A stretch of DNA of 50,965 nucleotides, taken from the NCBI GenBank assembly GCA_003136555.1, contig PLEW01000248.1, positions 1 to 50,965 of the forward strand. Direction: 5' to 3'. Under the pieces are notes generated by a model. The model was not told the origin of the DNA. It saw only the letters and a list, made by a program, of their open reading frames with translations, and did no database searches. Below are positions 9,109 to 17,322 of the stretch, in pieces; positions within the stretch are counted from its first letter, which is position 1, and each line of letters begins with the position of its first letter. The position numbers and the translations under genes are program-made. The DNA comes from Planctomycetota bacterium (GTDB lineage Bacteria > Planctomycetota > UBA11346).

Positions 9109-10283
9109 TGCCGCGTGCTCTCCTGCTGCTGGCGCTTGCCGCCGGCGCCCTGTTCGGCGACGAGCTCCAGGTGCCGGACATGCGCGCCTTCACCGCCAGG
9201 CTGCTCGCCTCCTATGTCTTCGTCGGCACTGGCAGCGGGGTGGTGGTGAGCGCCGACGGCATGGTGCTGACCAACCACCATGTGATCGATTCGGTGTTCG
9301 ATTACAGCGTGCGCTTCGCCAGTGGCATCCAGCGCCCGGCGCACCTGCTTGGCACCGATCCGGTCGGCGACATAACGCTCCTGCTGATCGACGACGGCCA
9401 TGATCTGCCGCACGCCGACCTCGCGCCCGCCGATTGCCTGGTGGTGGGCAGCGATGTGATCGCCATCGGCAACCCCTTCGGGCTGGGCGATCTCGACGAC
9501 GTGCCGACCCTGACCCAGGGGGTGCTGGGGACCTCGCGCATCGTGCGCGGCGACTACACCGATGCCGTGCAGGGCGACGCCCCGGTCAATCCCGGCAATT
9601 CCGGCGGGCCGCTGTTCGACCTCCATGGCCGCCTGCTGGGGATCAACGGCCAGATACGCAGCATGTCGGGCTTCCGCATCAACAGCGGCATCGGCCTGGC
9701 CGTCGCCAGCACCCAGCTCGCCGCCTTCCTGCCGCTGCTGCGCCAGGCCGACGGCGGCTATGTCCACCACACCTGCCTGCCCAAGGCGGTCGAGCTGGTG
9801 GCGGACGAGGATGGCGTTCGCGTCGCCCACCCCGGCGAGACCGAGCTGCACGTCAACGACCGCCTGGTGCGCATCGCCGGCCGGCCGGCGGTCTCGATCG
9901 CCACCGCGATCGGGCTGTTCTCCTCGCTCCCCTACCGCCCCGATGCAACCATCCCGGTGACCGTCCAGCGTGCCGGCGAGCTGCTCGAGCTCAGCATCCC
10001 GGCAGCGCGACAGACCATCCCCGGCCATCCCTACCATGGCCTGAGCATCGATGAGACCGATGGCCACGTGGTGATCGACGGCATCGACCCCCTCAGCCCG
10101 GCGATGGATGCCAAGCTCCAGGTCGGCGACATCCTGCTGAGCGCCAACGGCCGGACGCTGGCGCACAAGATCGACTGGCTCAAGGCGACGGTGAAGCTCG
10201 AGATCGGCGATCGCCTCGACCTCGTGGTCCAGGGCAAGGACGGCACAGAGCGGATGCTCAGCCTGCGCCTGCGCCGCCAGTGA
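9105..10283 (+). CDS. Exported HtrA/DegP-like serine protease with PDZ domain
   Basis: A 392-residue periplasmic S1C serine protease. After a short signal peptide (MMPRALLLLALAAGALFG) the trypsin-like domain has an intact triad: His59 in LTNHHVI, Asp89 in GDITLLLI and Ser166 in NPGNSGGPL. A PDZ domain occupies about 295-385. It has one clear PDZ and a divergent middle region (about 215-290) that may be a second PDZ. The start overlaps the upstream pseudoprotease stop as ATGA; a second ATG follows at 9108. The protein probably degrades or refolds envelope proteins, and the coupled catalytically dead homologue may direct substrates to it or regulate it; that is an inference from the overlap. 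Confidence 0.92.
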   Translation: MMPRALLLLALAAGALFGDELQVPDMRAFTARLLASYVFVGTGSGVVVSADGMVLTNHHVIDSVFDYSVRFASGIQRPAHLLGTDPVGDITLLLIDDGHDLPHADLAPADCLVVGSDVIAIGNPFGLGDLDDVPTLTQGVLGTSRIVRGDYTDAVQGDAPVNPGNSGGPLFDLHGRLLGINGQIRSMSGFRINSGIGLAVASTQLAAFLPLLRQADGGYVHHTCLPKAVELVADEDGVRVAHPGETELHVNDRLVRIAGRPAVSIATAIGLFSSLPYRPDATIPVTVQRAGELLELSIPAARQTIPGHPYHGLSIDETDGHVVIDGIDPLSPAMDAKLQVGDILLSANGRTLAHKIDWLKATVKLEIGDRLDLVVQGKDGTERMLSLRLRRQ

Positions 10284-10861
10284 GCGCCCTGCCGGCGCTC
10301 GCCATCTGCGCTGGCGGCCTGAGCACGCGCATGGGCGGCGGGGTCGACAAGGCAGCCCTGGTGATCGACGGACAGAGCGTGCTGGAGCGCCTCGCCCGCT
10401 GCGCTGAGGCTCTCTCCCTGGAGGTGCTCATCATCGGCCGTCCGCAGCCCGCCGGCTGGGCCGGTCCGCCCGCCACCTTCCTCGACGATCTCCTGCCGGG
10501 GCAGGGCCCGCTGGGCGCCCTGCACACCGCCTTGCACCACCGTCCGGTGGTCCTCGCCTGCGCCTGCGACATGCCGGGCATCGGCAGCCAGGCGCTGAGC
10601 TGGCTGATCGCGTGCGCCAGGCAGCCCTATGGCGACGCGCTGGTGGTGTCGACCGCCGACGGCCTCGAACCGCTGTTCGCCATCTACAGCGCGCACTGCC
10701 TCCCGGCGATCGCGCGCCAGCTTGCCGGCCATCAGCGTGCGCTGCACCGTCTCGTCCCGCTGGTCGCGGCACGCCTCATCGAGGCCCCGCCCTGGCTCAT
10801 CCCCCAGCTGGCCAACTGCAACACCCCGGAGGAATGGGCCCGCCAGGCGGGTGTCCGCTGA
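10280..10861 (+). CDS. mobA: MobA-like molybdenum cofactor guanylyltransferase
   Basis: A 193-residue nucleotidyltransferase of the MobA family, which links GMP to molybdopterin. The N-terminal AGGLSTRMGGGVDKA at residues 11-25 is the GTP-binding loop of this family (AGGxSxRMGxxKA), with three extra residues before the lysine. LPGQGPLGAL at 72-81 and the metal-binding CDMPG at 96-100 follow. The gene uses a GTG start overlapping the protease stop as GTGA, so it is in the same transcription unit. No other molybdenum cofactor gene is in the window. Because MobA-like proteins also include enzymes for other nucleotides and cofactors, the family call is firm but the exact substrate is not. Confidence 0.8.
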   Translation: MSALPALAICAGGLSTRMGGGVDKAALVIDGQSVLERLARCAEALSLEVLIIGRPQPAGWAGPPATFLDDLLPGQGPLGALHTALHHRPVVLACACDMPGIGSQALSWLIACARQPYGDALVVSTADGLEPLFAIYSAHCLPAIARQLAGHQRALHRLVPLVAARLIEAPPWLIPQLANCNTPEEWARQAGVR

Positions 10862-10863
10862 GC

Positions 10864-10891
10864 CTGCGCGCACCGCCGACGCAGCGCGCAG
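10864..10891. terminator. convergent terminator hairpin 1
   Basis: CTGCGCGC (10864-10871) and GCGCGCAG (10884-10891) form a perfect 8-bp stem with a 12-base loop in the 60-base gap between the convergent mobA-like gene and thrB. It could end transcription from both sides. Confidence 0.5.
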
Positions 10892-10897
10892 CGATCA

Positions 10898-10917
10898 GCC
10901 GGGGCCGTGCGCCCGGC
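10898..10917. terminator. convergent terminator hairpin 2
   Basis: GCCGGG (10898-10903) and CCCGGC (10912-10917) form a 6-bp stem with an 8-base loop, next to hairpin 1 and just before the thrB stop on the other strand. Confidence 0.38.
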
Positions 10918-10921
10918 GGAC

Positions 10922-11803
10922 TCAGACCTCGGTCAGGCCGCGATTGTCGAACGGCAGGGTGCGCATCTCGACCGCCACACCGCGGCGGCGATAGCTCTCG
11001 GCCACCGCGACGCGCACGACCTCGGCGTTGGCCTTGAGCGCGAAGCTCAGCACCGTGCTGCCGCTGCCTGAGAGGATGGTGCCGATCGCACCGGCCGCCG
11101 CCGCCGCCTCGCGCGCCTCGCGCAGTCCCGGGTTGAGCTCGGCGCGGTAGCGCTCGTGCCAGGCATCGTCGAACAGCCCGGCGAGCTCCTGTGGCCGGCC
11201 GAGCGCCAAGGCGGCGGTGATCAGCGCGGTTCGCTGCAGCGCAGCAACCCCGTCGGCACGGCTGAAGGCGCCCGGGAGGATGGCGCGGGCCTCGCTGGTC
11301 TTGACCTCGAAGGGCGGGATGGCGAGCACCGCCACCAGCTCGCCGGGGATGTCGAAGCGCTGGCAGCGCAGGCCGCCGGCGACCGACGCCACCACGGTGA
11401 AGCCGCCCAGGCAGGCGGCGGCAACGTTGTCGGGGTGGCCTTCGAGGGTGGCGGCGATCGGCATCAGCTCCTGCTTGTCGAAACGCCGGCCGGCCAGGCG
11501 CTGGCAGGCGGCGGCGCAGCCGAGCAGGATGGTCGACGAGCTGCCCATGCCGCGGGCGATGGGCACGTCGCCGGTGACGCGGATGCGCAGACGCGGCAAC
11601 GCCACTCCCCAGCGTGCGGCGCAGGCGTCGCGTACGGCGCCCGCCATGGCCGACAGCCCCGGGGCCTGGGCCGATGGCGCTTCGTCGACGGCGCTGCCGG
11701 CCGGTTCGACGCCGATGCGGTTGGCCGCACCCAGGGCCATGCCCAGGCAGTCGAAGCCGGGTCCGAGGTTGGTCGTCGAGGCGGGGACGCTGAACGTGAT
11801 CAT
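10922..11803 (-). CDS. thrB: Homoserine kinase (GHMP family)
   Basis: Homoserine kinase phosphorylates L-homoserine for threonine synthesis. The 293-residue protein begins MITFSVPASTTNLGPGFDCL, the typical ThrB N-terminus, and carries the GHMP phosphate-binding loop ARGMGSSST at about 83-91, followed by EGHPDNVAAA and a C-terminal GTILSGSGST loop. I start at ATG 11801-11803, because the eleven residues upstream are not part of the family. It sits 40 bases downstream of the FHA-domain gene on the same strand and is likely read from the same promoter. No other threonine genes are nearby. Confidence 0.95.
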   Translation of the reverse strand: MITFSVPASTTNLGPGFDCLGMALGAANRIGVEPAGSAVDEAPSAQAPGLSAMAGAVRDACAARWGVALPRLRIRVTGDVPIARGMGSSSTILLGCAAACQRLAGRRFDKQELMPIAATLEGHPDNVAAACLGGFTVVASVAGGLRCQRFDIPGELVAVLAIPPFEVKTSEARAILPGAFSRADGVAALQRTALITAALALGRPQELAGLFDDAWHERYRAELNPGLREAREAAAAAGAIGTILSGSGSTVLSFALKANAEVVRVAVAESYRRRGVAVEMRTLPFDNRGLTEV

Positions 11804-11843
11804 GGCGGCAGTGTGGTTGGCCAGCAGCCGGCGCAATCCGGGG

Positions 11844-12458
11844 TCAGCGATGACGGCTCGGTTCGCTCTCCGGCGGCGGGGTGTGCTGACGCCCCAGCGC
11901 GGGGGTGTGGGGGAGCACGGTCGGGGCCGGGGAGTGGCCGGGACGGGGGGTCAGGGCACTGGTATAGGGCACCGGGTTCTGCTGCGGGGTGGGATCCTCG
12001 ACCGGATCGGGGACTCCGGGCAGCGGCACCGGCAGCGGGCGGATGGAGGACAGCTTGGCGACCAGGGCCGCGACCACGGTCTGGTCGAGCAGGGTGAGCT
12101 GGAAGGCCTCGGCCGCATGCCCCAGGCGCAGCACCACTGCTCCCTTGCTCAGATCGACCTCCAGGGTGGTGGTGAAGCGCTCGTCATTGCACCAGCTGCC
12201 GCCGGCCGAGAGGTTCTCCAGGGTGACCGTGGTGCCCTGGCTGCGCAGCACCAGATGCCGGCGGCTCACCGCGCTGTTGTAGGAATCGCGCAGCAGCTGC
12301 TCGCCTGGCGGCAGGCTGGCGAAGCGGCGGAAGCGCTGGAAGCTGACCGAGCAGGTGCGGCTGCGCCCCAGCACCAGCTCACCGGCCAGGCCCAGGGGGA
12401 AGACCTCCCCTTCGGCCAGGCCTTTGGTGCCGATCAGTACCGGTATCAGCTCGGACAT
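11844..12458 (-). CDS. FHA-domain protein
   Basis: A 204-residue protein with an N-terminal forkhead-associated domain (about 5-115), which binds phosphothreonine peptides. The core motifs are LVLGRSRTC (28-36), SRRHL (65-69) and LENLSAGGSWCN (80-91), matching the GRs...SxxH...NG pattern although the last Asn-Gly is altered. From about 140 to the end the chain is a proline-rich tail with no signal peptide or membrane segment, so the protein is cytoplasmic. The ATG at 12456-12458 has GAGGAGG upstream, which decides the start over an in-frame ATG nine codons earlier. The window also contains a Ser/Thr kinase (49516-50965), but nothing links the two directly. Confidence 0.88.
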   Translation of the reverse strand: MSELIPVLIGTKGLAEGEVFPLGLAGELVLGRSRTCSVSFQRFRRFASLPPGEQLLRDSYNSAVSRRHLVLRSQGTTVTLENLSAGGSWCNDERFTTTLEVDLSKGAVVLRLGHAAEAFQLTLLDQTVVAALVAKLSSIRPLPVPLPGVPDPVEDPTPQQNPVPYTSALTPRPGHSPAPTVLPHTPALGRQHTPPPESEPSRHR

Positions 12459-12503
12459 CCCGCCTCCTCGCATCCAGGTGGACACGCCGTGGACTGATGC
12501 TCA

Positions 12504-12531
12504 TTGTAACGCCTCCCGCCGGCGACGACAG
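12504..12531 (-). promoter_or_regulatory. candidate promoter of FHA gene and thrB
   Basis: On the minus strand CTGTCG (12531-12526), 16 bases, TACAAT (12509-12504). The -10 box is one base from consensus, with a start near 12498 and a leader of about 40 bases that carries GAGGAGG. Confidence 0.45.
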
Positions 12532-12567
12532 TGCCGCCTGCACTTGTCAGATCCGGCGCTGATGACA

Positions 12568-12595
12568 CTGGCGCTCTTGCCCAGGCGACTACCCT
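12568..12595 (+). promoter_or_regulatory. candidate promoter of the cytochrome c assembly genes
   Basis: CTGGCG, 16 bases, TACCCT (12590-12595). The arrangement parallels TTGGCG-N16-TACCCT in front of the M20 peptidase gene. It would place the transcription start about 20 bases before the GTG at 12622. Confidence 0.3.
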
Positions 12596-12621
12596 GGACG
12601 CTCCGCCAGCGGAGAGCGCCA

Positions 12622-14928
12622 GTGACCGTCCAAGCCCCAGCCGCCACCCCCGTCACGGCCCCACCCCGCAGGATCGGGCGGCTCAGGCGCTTCCTGCTGC
12701 TGGCCTCGAGCCCCTGGACCTCGCTGAGCCTGCTCCTGGTGGTCTTCATCCACCAGGCCCTCGGGTCGGCCGGCTACCTGGTGCGCCAGCATTTCGAAGT
12801 CAACGAGATGGAGTGGTTCAACGGCTGGCTGTCGCTGCTGCTGTGGTCGGCGATCTGCGTCTGCCTGTCCCTCGCCAGCATCTTCCGCATCCCCTGGTCG
12901 CTGTCGCGCGCCGGCGCCCATCTGACCCACCTGGGGGTGATCAGCGTGGTCGTCACCTCGGCGATCTACTTCTCCAACAAGTTCGAGGGCGAGGCGCTGC
13001 TGCTGCGCCACTACATCGACATCACCACCTCCTCGGGCAGCTGCCGGCTGCTGCCCAATCCCGGCTACACCCAGAGCATGGGCGATGCGGTCGCCAAGGT
13101 CGAGGCGGTGATGCCGCACTGGTCGGTGCTCTCGGGCTCGGGCGTGCCCCAGCAGGCCTGGGCGGTGATGGTGACCCTGCAGTTCCCCGATGGCAAGCCG
13201 TTCACCGCCACCCTCATCGAGGACCGCCCCGAGCTGACCCAGTACACCCTCCAGGGCCGCCAGCCGACCAGCTGGCTGAGCGACTATCCCGCGCTCGAGG
13301 CGCGCGATGGCCGCCTGATCGTCCACGATGCCGCCGGCGGCTCGCTGCTCTCCACCGAACTGCGGGTGAAGGCGCGCACGGTCGAGAAGACCGGGAAGGG
13401 CGAACGCTCGCTCGAGATCACCAACATCACGCCCGATTTCCCGCTGATGTCGCCCGGATTCGAGGGCCGCAAGGGGACCATGGTCGAATGGACGCTGAAG
13501 ACCCCGGCCGGCCAGGAGAGCGGCTCGGCGATCGTCTCGGAGCCGTCGCTGACGCGCTTCCAGCGCGCGCGCGTCAAGCAGGTGCCCGATCCGCGCCTGC
13601 AGACCATCGCTCTGGCACCCGCCCCCTGCGCGCTGGCCTACCATCAGAGCCTGGCAGCGCTCTACGTGCGCACATTCAGCGGCGAAGCCAACAGCCCGAG
13701 CCAGCCGATCCGCTCGCTGGCGCATGATCAGGTCGCCCATACCGCCCTGCCGGGCCTGCCGCGCTACCACGACCATGGACGCCACATCGAGGGCGGCCAG
13801 GCGCTGGCGCTGGAAGCCGGGACCTTCGGCGGCGTGCATTTCACCGTCACCGGCTTCGCCCCCTATGCCGATCTGATCAGCCGCTGGGTCGAGGATGCCG
13901 GCGCGCCCCTGCATCCAGTCCTCGACCTCACCTTCCTCGGCGGCGGGAGCAGCCAGCCGCTCGATAAGGTGCTGTCCCTGAGCGAGGATGCCGCCGCCCT
14001 GGACGACACCCCGCTGCTGTGGCTGCGCAGCTCCACCCCCGCCGAGCTCCAGGCGCTCACCGCCCGCCTGGCGGCACGCTTCCCGGTGCTGGCGCAGGAG
14101 ACCACCGTGGAGGAGGACGCCGAGAGCGCCGCCAAGACGCGCATCGTCTTCATCTCCGCTCCCGATGGCGCCATCACCCTGTGGATCGGCCAGCCCGGCC
14201 GCAACCTCGCGCACTACCCCATCGCACCCGGCGGCCAGATCGACGTGCGCATGTGGAACGAGGAGCTGACGGTGCGCCTGAAGGCCCGCCTGGAGCATCC
14301 ACGCAAGCTCACCGCGCCGCGCTCGGTGCCGGAGGAGGAGCGCGAGAGCCGCAGCTCGGTGGGCAGCTTCCGCAGCTTCATCGAGGTCACCGCCCGGCTG
14401 GCCGACAGCCGCAGCGATGCCGCCGCGCCCAGCTGGTCGGTGTGGCTGCCCTATACGCCCTTCCCGCATCTGCCCACCGCCATGGGCGACGCCGACAGCA
14501 CCCTGGGCGCCTATGCGCCGCATCCCGTCCATCTCGAGGTCCCCGGCGCCGGCGACTTCGAACTCGAATATTCGCGCGAGCTCCTGCCCCTGGACGGACC
14601 GCTGACGATGACCGGCTTCGACGTGCCGCGGCGCCCGGGCAGCGACGAACCGGCCGAGTACTTCTGCACGGTCAGCTACGGCCAGCCGTCAGCACCCGAG
14701 CAGGCCATCATCCACATGAACTACCCGCTCAACTGGAACGATACCTTCTTCTTCCAGGAGAACTGGGACCCCGCCTACCAGGCGCTGACGGTCCTGGGGG
14801 TGGGCAACCGGCCGGGAGGCAATTGGATGCTGGCCGCAGCGATCCTCCTCGCCGTGGGTATGGCCTGGAGCGGGGTGACTGCCGCCAGACGCGGTGCACC
14901 GGCCGTTCGCGGAGGGGCAGCACCATGA
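12622..14928 (+). CDS. ResB-like cytochrome c biogenesis protein
   Basis: System II cytochrome c maturation needs a ResB/CcsB partner that delivers heme with CcsA. This 768-residue protein has the ResB layout: three N-terminal membrane segments (about 33-55, 70-92 and 100-122, with SSPWTSLSLLLVVFIHQALG first), a large periplasmic region, and a final membrane segment at the C-terminus (MLAAAILLAVGMAWSG). The GTG at 12622 has GGAGAG upstream; an ATG at 12562 is an alternative without a ribosome site. The stop overlaps the CcsA start as ATGA, so the two are translated as a coupled pair. The long periplasmic region is poorly conserved in this family, and the ResB call rests on topology, length and the CcsA neighbour. 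Confidence 0.82.
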   Translation: MTVQAPAATPVTAPPRRIGRLRRFLLLASSPWTSLSLLLVVFIHQALGSAGYLVRQHFEVNEMEWFNGWLSLLLWSAICVCLSLASIFRIPWSLSRAGAHLTHLGVISVVVTSAIYFSNKFEGEALLLRHYIDITTSSGSCRLLPNPGYTQSMGDAVAKVEAVMPHWSVLSGSGVPQQAWAVMVTLQFPDGKPFTATLIEDRPELTQYTLQGRQPTSWLSDYPALEARDGRLIVHDAAGGSLLSTELRVKARTVEKTGKGERSLEITNITPDFPLMSPGFEGRKGTMVEWTLKTPAGQESGSAIVSEPSLTRFQRARVKQVPDPRLQTIALAPAPCALAYHQSLAALYVRTFSGEANSPSQPIRSLAHDQVAHTALPGLPRYHDHGRHIEGGQALALEAGTFGGVHFTVTGFAPYADLISRWVEDAGAPLHPVLDLTFLGGGSSQPLDKVLSLSEDAAALDDTPLLWLRSSTPAELQALTARLAARFPVLAQETTVEEDAESAAKTRIVFISAPDGAITLWIGQPGRNLAHYPIAPGGQIDVRMWNEELTVRLKARLEHPRKLTAPRSVPEEERESRSSVGSFRSFIEVTARLADSRSDAAAPSWSVWLPYTPFPHLPTAMGDADSTLGAYAPHPVHLEVPGAGDFELEYSRELLPLDGPLTMTGFDVPRRPGSDEPAEYFCTVSYGQPSAPEQAIIHMNYPLNWNDTFFFQENWDPAYQALTVLGVGNRPGGNWMLAAAILLAVGMAWSGVTAARRGAPAVRGGAAP

Positions 14929-17252
14929 GCATCGTCACCGACCCGTACCACCCGGCCCCGCGCTCCCGCGCCTTCGTGACCCGAGCCGGTTCTATCCTGA
15001 TGACGGCGCTCTTGGCCAGCCGTCTGTGCCTGGGCGGCGATGCGCCGGCCACGCCGGCCCCGGCCCCTGCCGCCGCGACTGCCCCGGCGACTGCCACTAC
15101 CCCAGCCTCGGCGCCGGCGGTCACCGCTTCCGCTGCCCCTACCGCTCCCGCGGATGCTGCGACCGCGCATCAGCCGCATGAGCAGCTCACGCCGATCGCC
15201 GAATCGCTGAAGGGGTTGGATCTCAGCGCCCTGGAGGCCCTGCCGATCCAGCACGGCGGCCGCTATAAGCCCATGCATGCCTTGGCGATGGAGATCATCG
15301 ATGGTCTGGGTGGCGGGACCACCCTGGGCGCCCACTATACGCCGCTGGCGAGCCTGCTCGATCTGATCTTCTGCAATGCCGCCTACCTCGACCAGCCGAT
15401 CGTCACCATCAAGCATGCCGAACTCTGCCATGACCTCGCCCAGTCGTTGCCGGCGAACGAGCGCGAGACCCTGCGCCAAGGCCATATCAGCCCCCGCCGG
15501 CTCGACGATGAGACCGTCCAGGCCGCCATCGAGACCCTCAGCCGCCAGACCAGCAAGACCAAGGCCATCAACCAGGTGCGCCGTGCCCATAGCGTCCTGG
15601 ATGTCCGCAACCTGGTCTCCCAGGTGCGCTACCTCGCCCTGCCGGCGGGTGCGCATTCCGATCGCTGGCGCGATCCCAACGAAGCGGCCAGAGAGTTCTC
15701 CGATGCACTCGCCGGCTTCATCGCCCTGGCCGAGAGCGATGTCCGGCTGGGCAGCCTGGTGGGCATGAACAGCGTCGACCGCTTCGCCCAGCTGACCTGG
15801 AATCCCCTGCCGCTGACGGTCGAGACCGCCTTCCGCCTGGGCTTGGCCAACGAGGACATGCAGCGCCTCAACCATGATGTCCTGTGGCCGCTGTGGCAGG
15901 CCGCTTCCTCCGGCCAGCTGAAGGGCGTGCCGGTGGCCGATATCCCGGCGCTGGTCGCCCATGCGGGGCTCTCCGGCGAGCAGGCGACCCATGTCGTGGA
16001 AGGGCTGCACCAGCTGGCCGCCGCATGGCCCCGGCTGGGGGTCACCGACGAGGATGTCGCCGCGCCAGCCGAACGCGCGCCGCTGAGCGCCGCCCTCGGC
16101 CGCGCCAGCAGCGCCTGGACCGGGCTCGGCGAGGCGTGGGCGAACCTGCGCCAAGGCGCGGGCAGCCAGGCGCAGGTGCAGACCCAGGTCGACGCCCTGG
16201 TCGCGGCGAGCCGCGAGGTCATCCGCCTGTGCGATGCCGACCGGGCGGCGCGCGGGCTCAGCGCCCTGCGGCTGGACACCGACCTCGAACTCACCTACTG
16301 GCGGCTCAACGGCTTCAGCGGTGTTGCCTGGCTGTTCCTCTGCGCCGTGCCCTTCCTGGCCCTGGGCTCGATCGGCGCCATGCGCTTCCCGCTCTATTGC
16401 GGCTACCTGCTCTTCCTCGCCGGGACGGCCGGCCAGATCACCGCCTTCATCATCCGCGGCATCCTCGCCCAGCGCATCCCGCTCGCCAACCTCTACGAGT
16501 CGATGGCCGCCGCCTCGCTCCTGTGCAGCCTGGTCGCGATCATCGGCGAATTCACCTTGTGGTGGCGCGGCCGCGGTGCCGCCATCGAGCACCGCCTCGC
16601 CGATGCCACCACCGCCACCTCCGCCACCTCCGCCCCGCCGCTGGCCCTGACGCTGACCGCGGGGCATGCCCCGCCGCTGGCACGAGCGCTCACCATCGGG
16701 GCGCGTGGCAGCCTGGCGCTGGGGGCCTCGCTGTTCGGCTGCATCGTGGTGATCGCGCAGGTGTTCCTCGAATACCACGACATCAACGCCTTCATCAGCC
16801 CGCAGATGCCCATCCTGTCGGAATTCTGGCTGCGCGTGCACACCTCCTGCGTGGTCTCGAGCTACGGCCTGATCAGCCTGGGCGGCCTGATGTCGCTGAC
16901 CTACCTGGCGATGCGCCTGCTGCTGCCCTGGAACGATGTCCGCTGCCAGGCCTGGGATCGCACCACCTTCGCCATCAACTCGATCGCCGCCGTGGTGCTC
17001 TGGGTCGGCCTGTGCCTGGGTGCGGTATGGGCCGCGCAGAGCTGGGGCAGGCCCTGGGGCTGGGACCCCAAGGAGGTCTTCGCGCTGCTGACCTTTGTCG
17101 TGTTCGTCATGCTGGTGCATCTGCGCCTGGCGGTGGCCCCGGCACAGCGCGGCATGGCCACCGCCCTGGTCTCGGTGTCCGCCTTCGTGGTCATGGCCTT
17201 CAATTGGTATGTCGTCAATGTGGTGCTCGCAGGGCTGCACAGCTATGCGTAA
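14925..17252 (+). CDS. ccsA: CcsA/CcmC-type cytochrome c assembly protein with long periplasmic N-terminus
   Basis: CcsA exports and presents heme for ligation to apocytochrome c. The C-terminal 310 residues hold about eight membrane segments and the tryptophan-rich heme-handling motif WGRPWGWDPKE near residue 709. The first 455 residues are unusual: an N-terminal signal-like segment, a linker of Ala/Pro/Thr repeats (about 45-85), then a soluble region that begins ALPIQHGGRYKPMHALA, a motif seen in fused CcsBA proteins of Planctomycetota and Bacteroidota. A loop between membrane segments contains a short ATSATSAPP repeat. Translation is coupled to ResB by an ATGA overlap with GGAGGGG upstream. 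The protein acts in the cytoplasmic membrane. Confidence 0.9.
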   Translation: MSIVTDPYHPAPRSRAFVTRAGSILMTALLASRLCLGGDAPATPAPAPAAATAPATATTPASAPAVTASAAPTAPADAATAHQPHEQLTPIAESLKGLDLSALEALPIQHGGRYKPMHALAMEIIDGLGGGTTLGAHYTPLASLLDLIFCNAAYLDQPIVTIKHAELCHDLAQSLPANERETLRQGHISPRRLDDETVQAAIETLSRQTSKTKAINQVRRAHSVLDVRNLVSQVRYLALPAGAHSDRWRDPNEAAREFSDALAGFIALAESDVRLGSLVGMNSVDRFAQLTWNPLPLTVETAFRLGLANEDMQRLNHDVLWPLWQAASSGQLKGVPVADIPALVAHAGLSGEQATHVVEGLHQLAAAWPRLGVTDEDVAAPAERAPLSAALGRASSAWTGLGEAWANLRQGAGSQAQVQTQVDALVAASREVIRLCDADRAARGLSALRLDTDLELTYWRLNGFSGVAWLFLCAVPFLALGSIGAMRFPLYCGYLLFLAGTAGQITAFIIRGILAQRIPLANLYESMAAASLLCSLVAIIGEFTLWWRGRGAAIEHRLADATTATSATSAPPLALTLTAGHAPPLARALTIGARGSLALGASLFGCIVVIAQVFLEYHDINAFISPQMPILSEFWLRVHTSCVVSSYGLISLGGLMSLTYLAMRLLLPWNDVRCQAWDRTTFAINSIAAVVLWVGLCLGAVWAAQSWGRPWGWDPKEVFALLTFVVFVMLVHLRLAVAPAQRGMATALVSVSAFVVMAFNWYVVNVVLAGLHSYA

Positions 17253-17280
17253 TTGTGCGTCCGGCCGTCGCTGTCCCCAT

Positions 17281-17309
17281 CGCTGCCATCCCATCCCGCT
17301 GCCATCCCG
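17281..17309 (+). repeat. 12-base direct repeat before sppA
   Basis: CGCTGCCATCCC occurs at 17281-17292 and again at 17298-17309, just before the ribosome site AAAGG of sppA. It could be a regulator site or a small duplication. Confidence 0.4.
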
Positions 17310-17322
17310 ATAAAGGTCGCGC

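Noticed and set aside
16600-16640. A short tandem repeat (CCGCCACCT) in the CcsA gene as a phase-variable tract.
   Set aside because: Only two or three imperfect copies, in frame, within a loop; no sign of slippage control.
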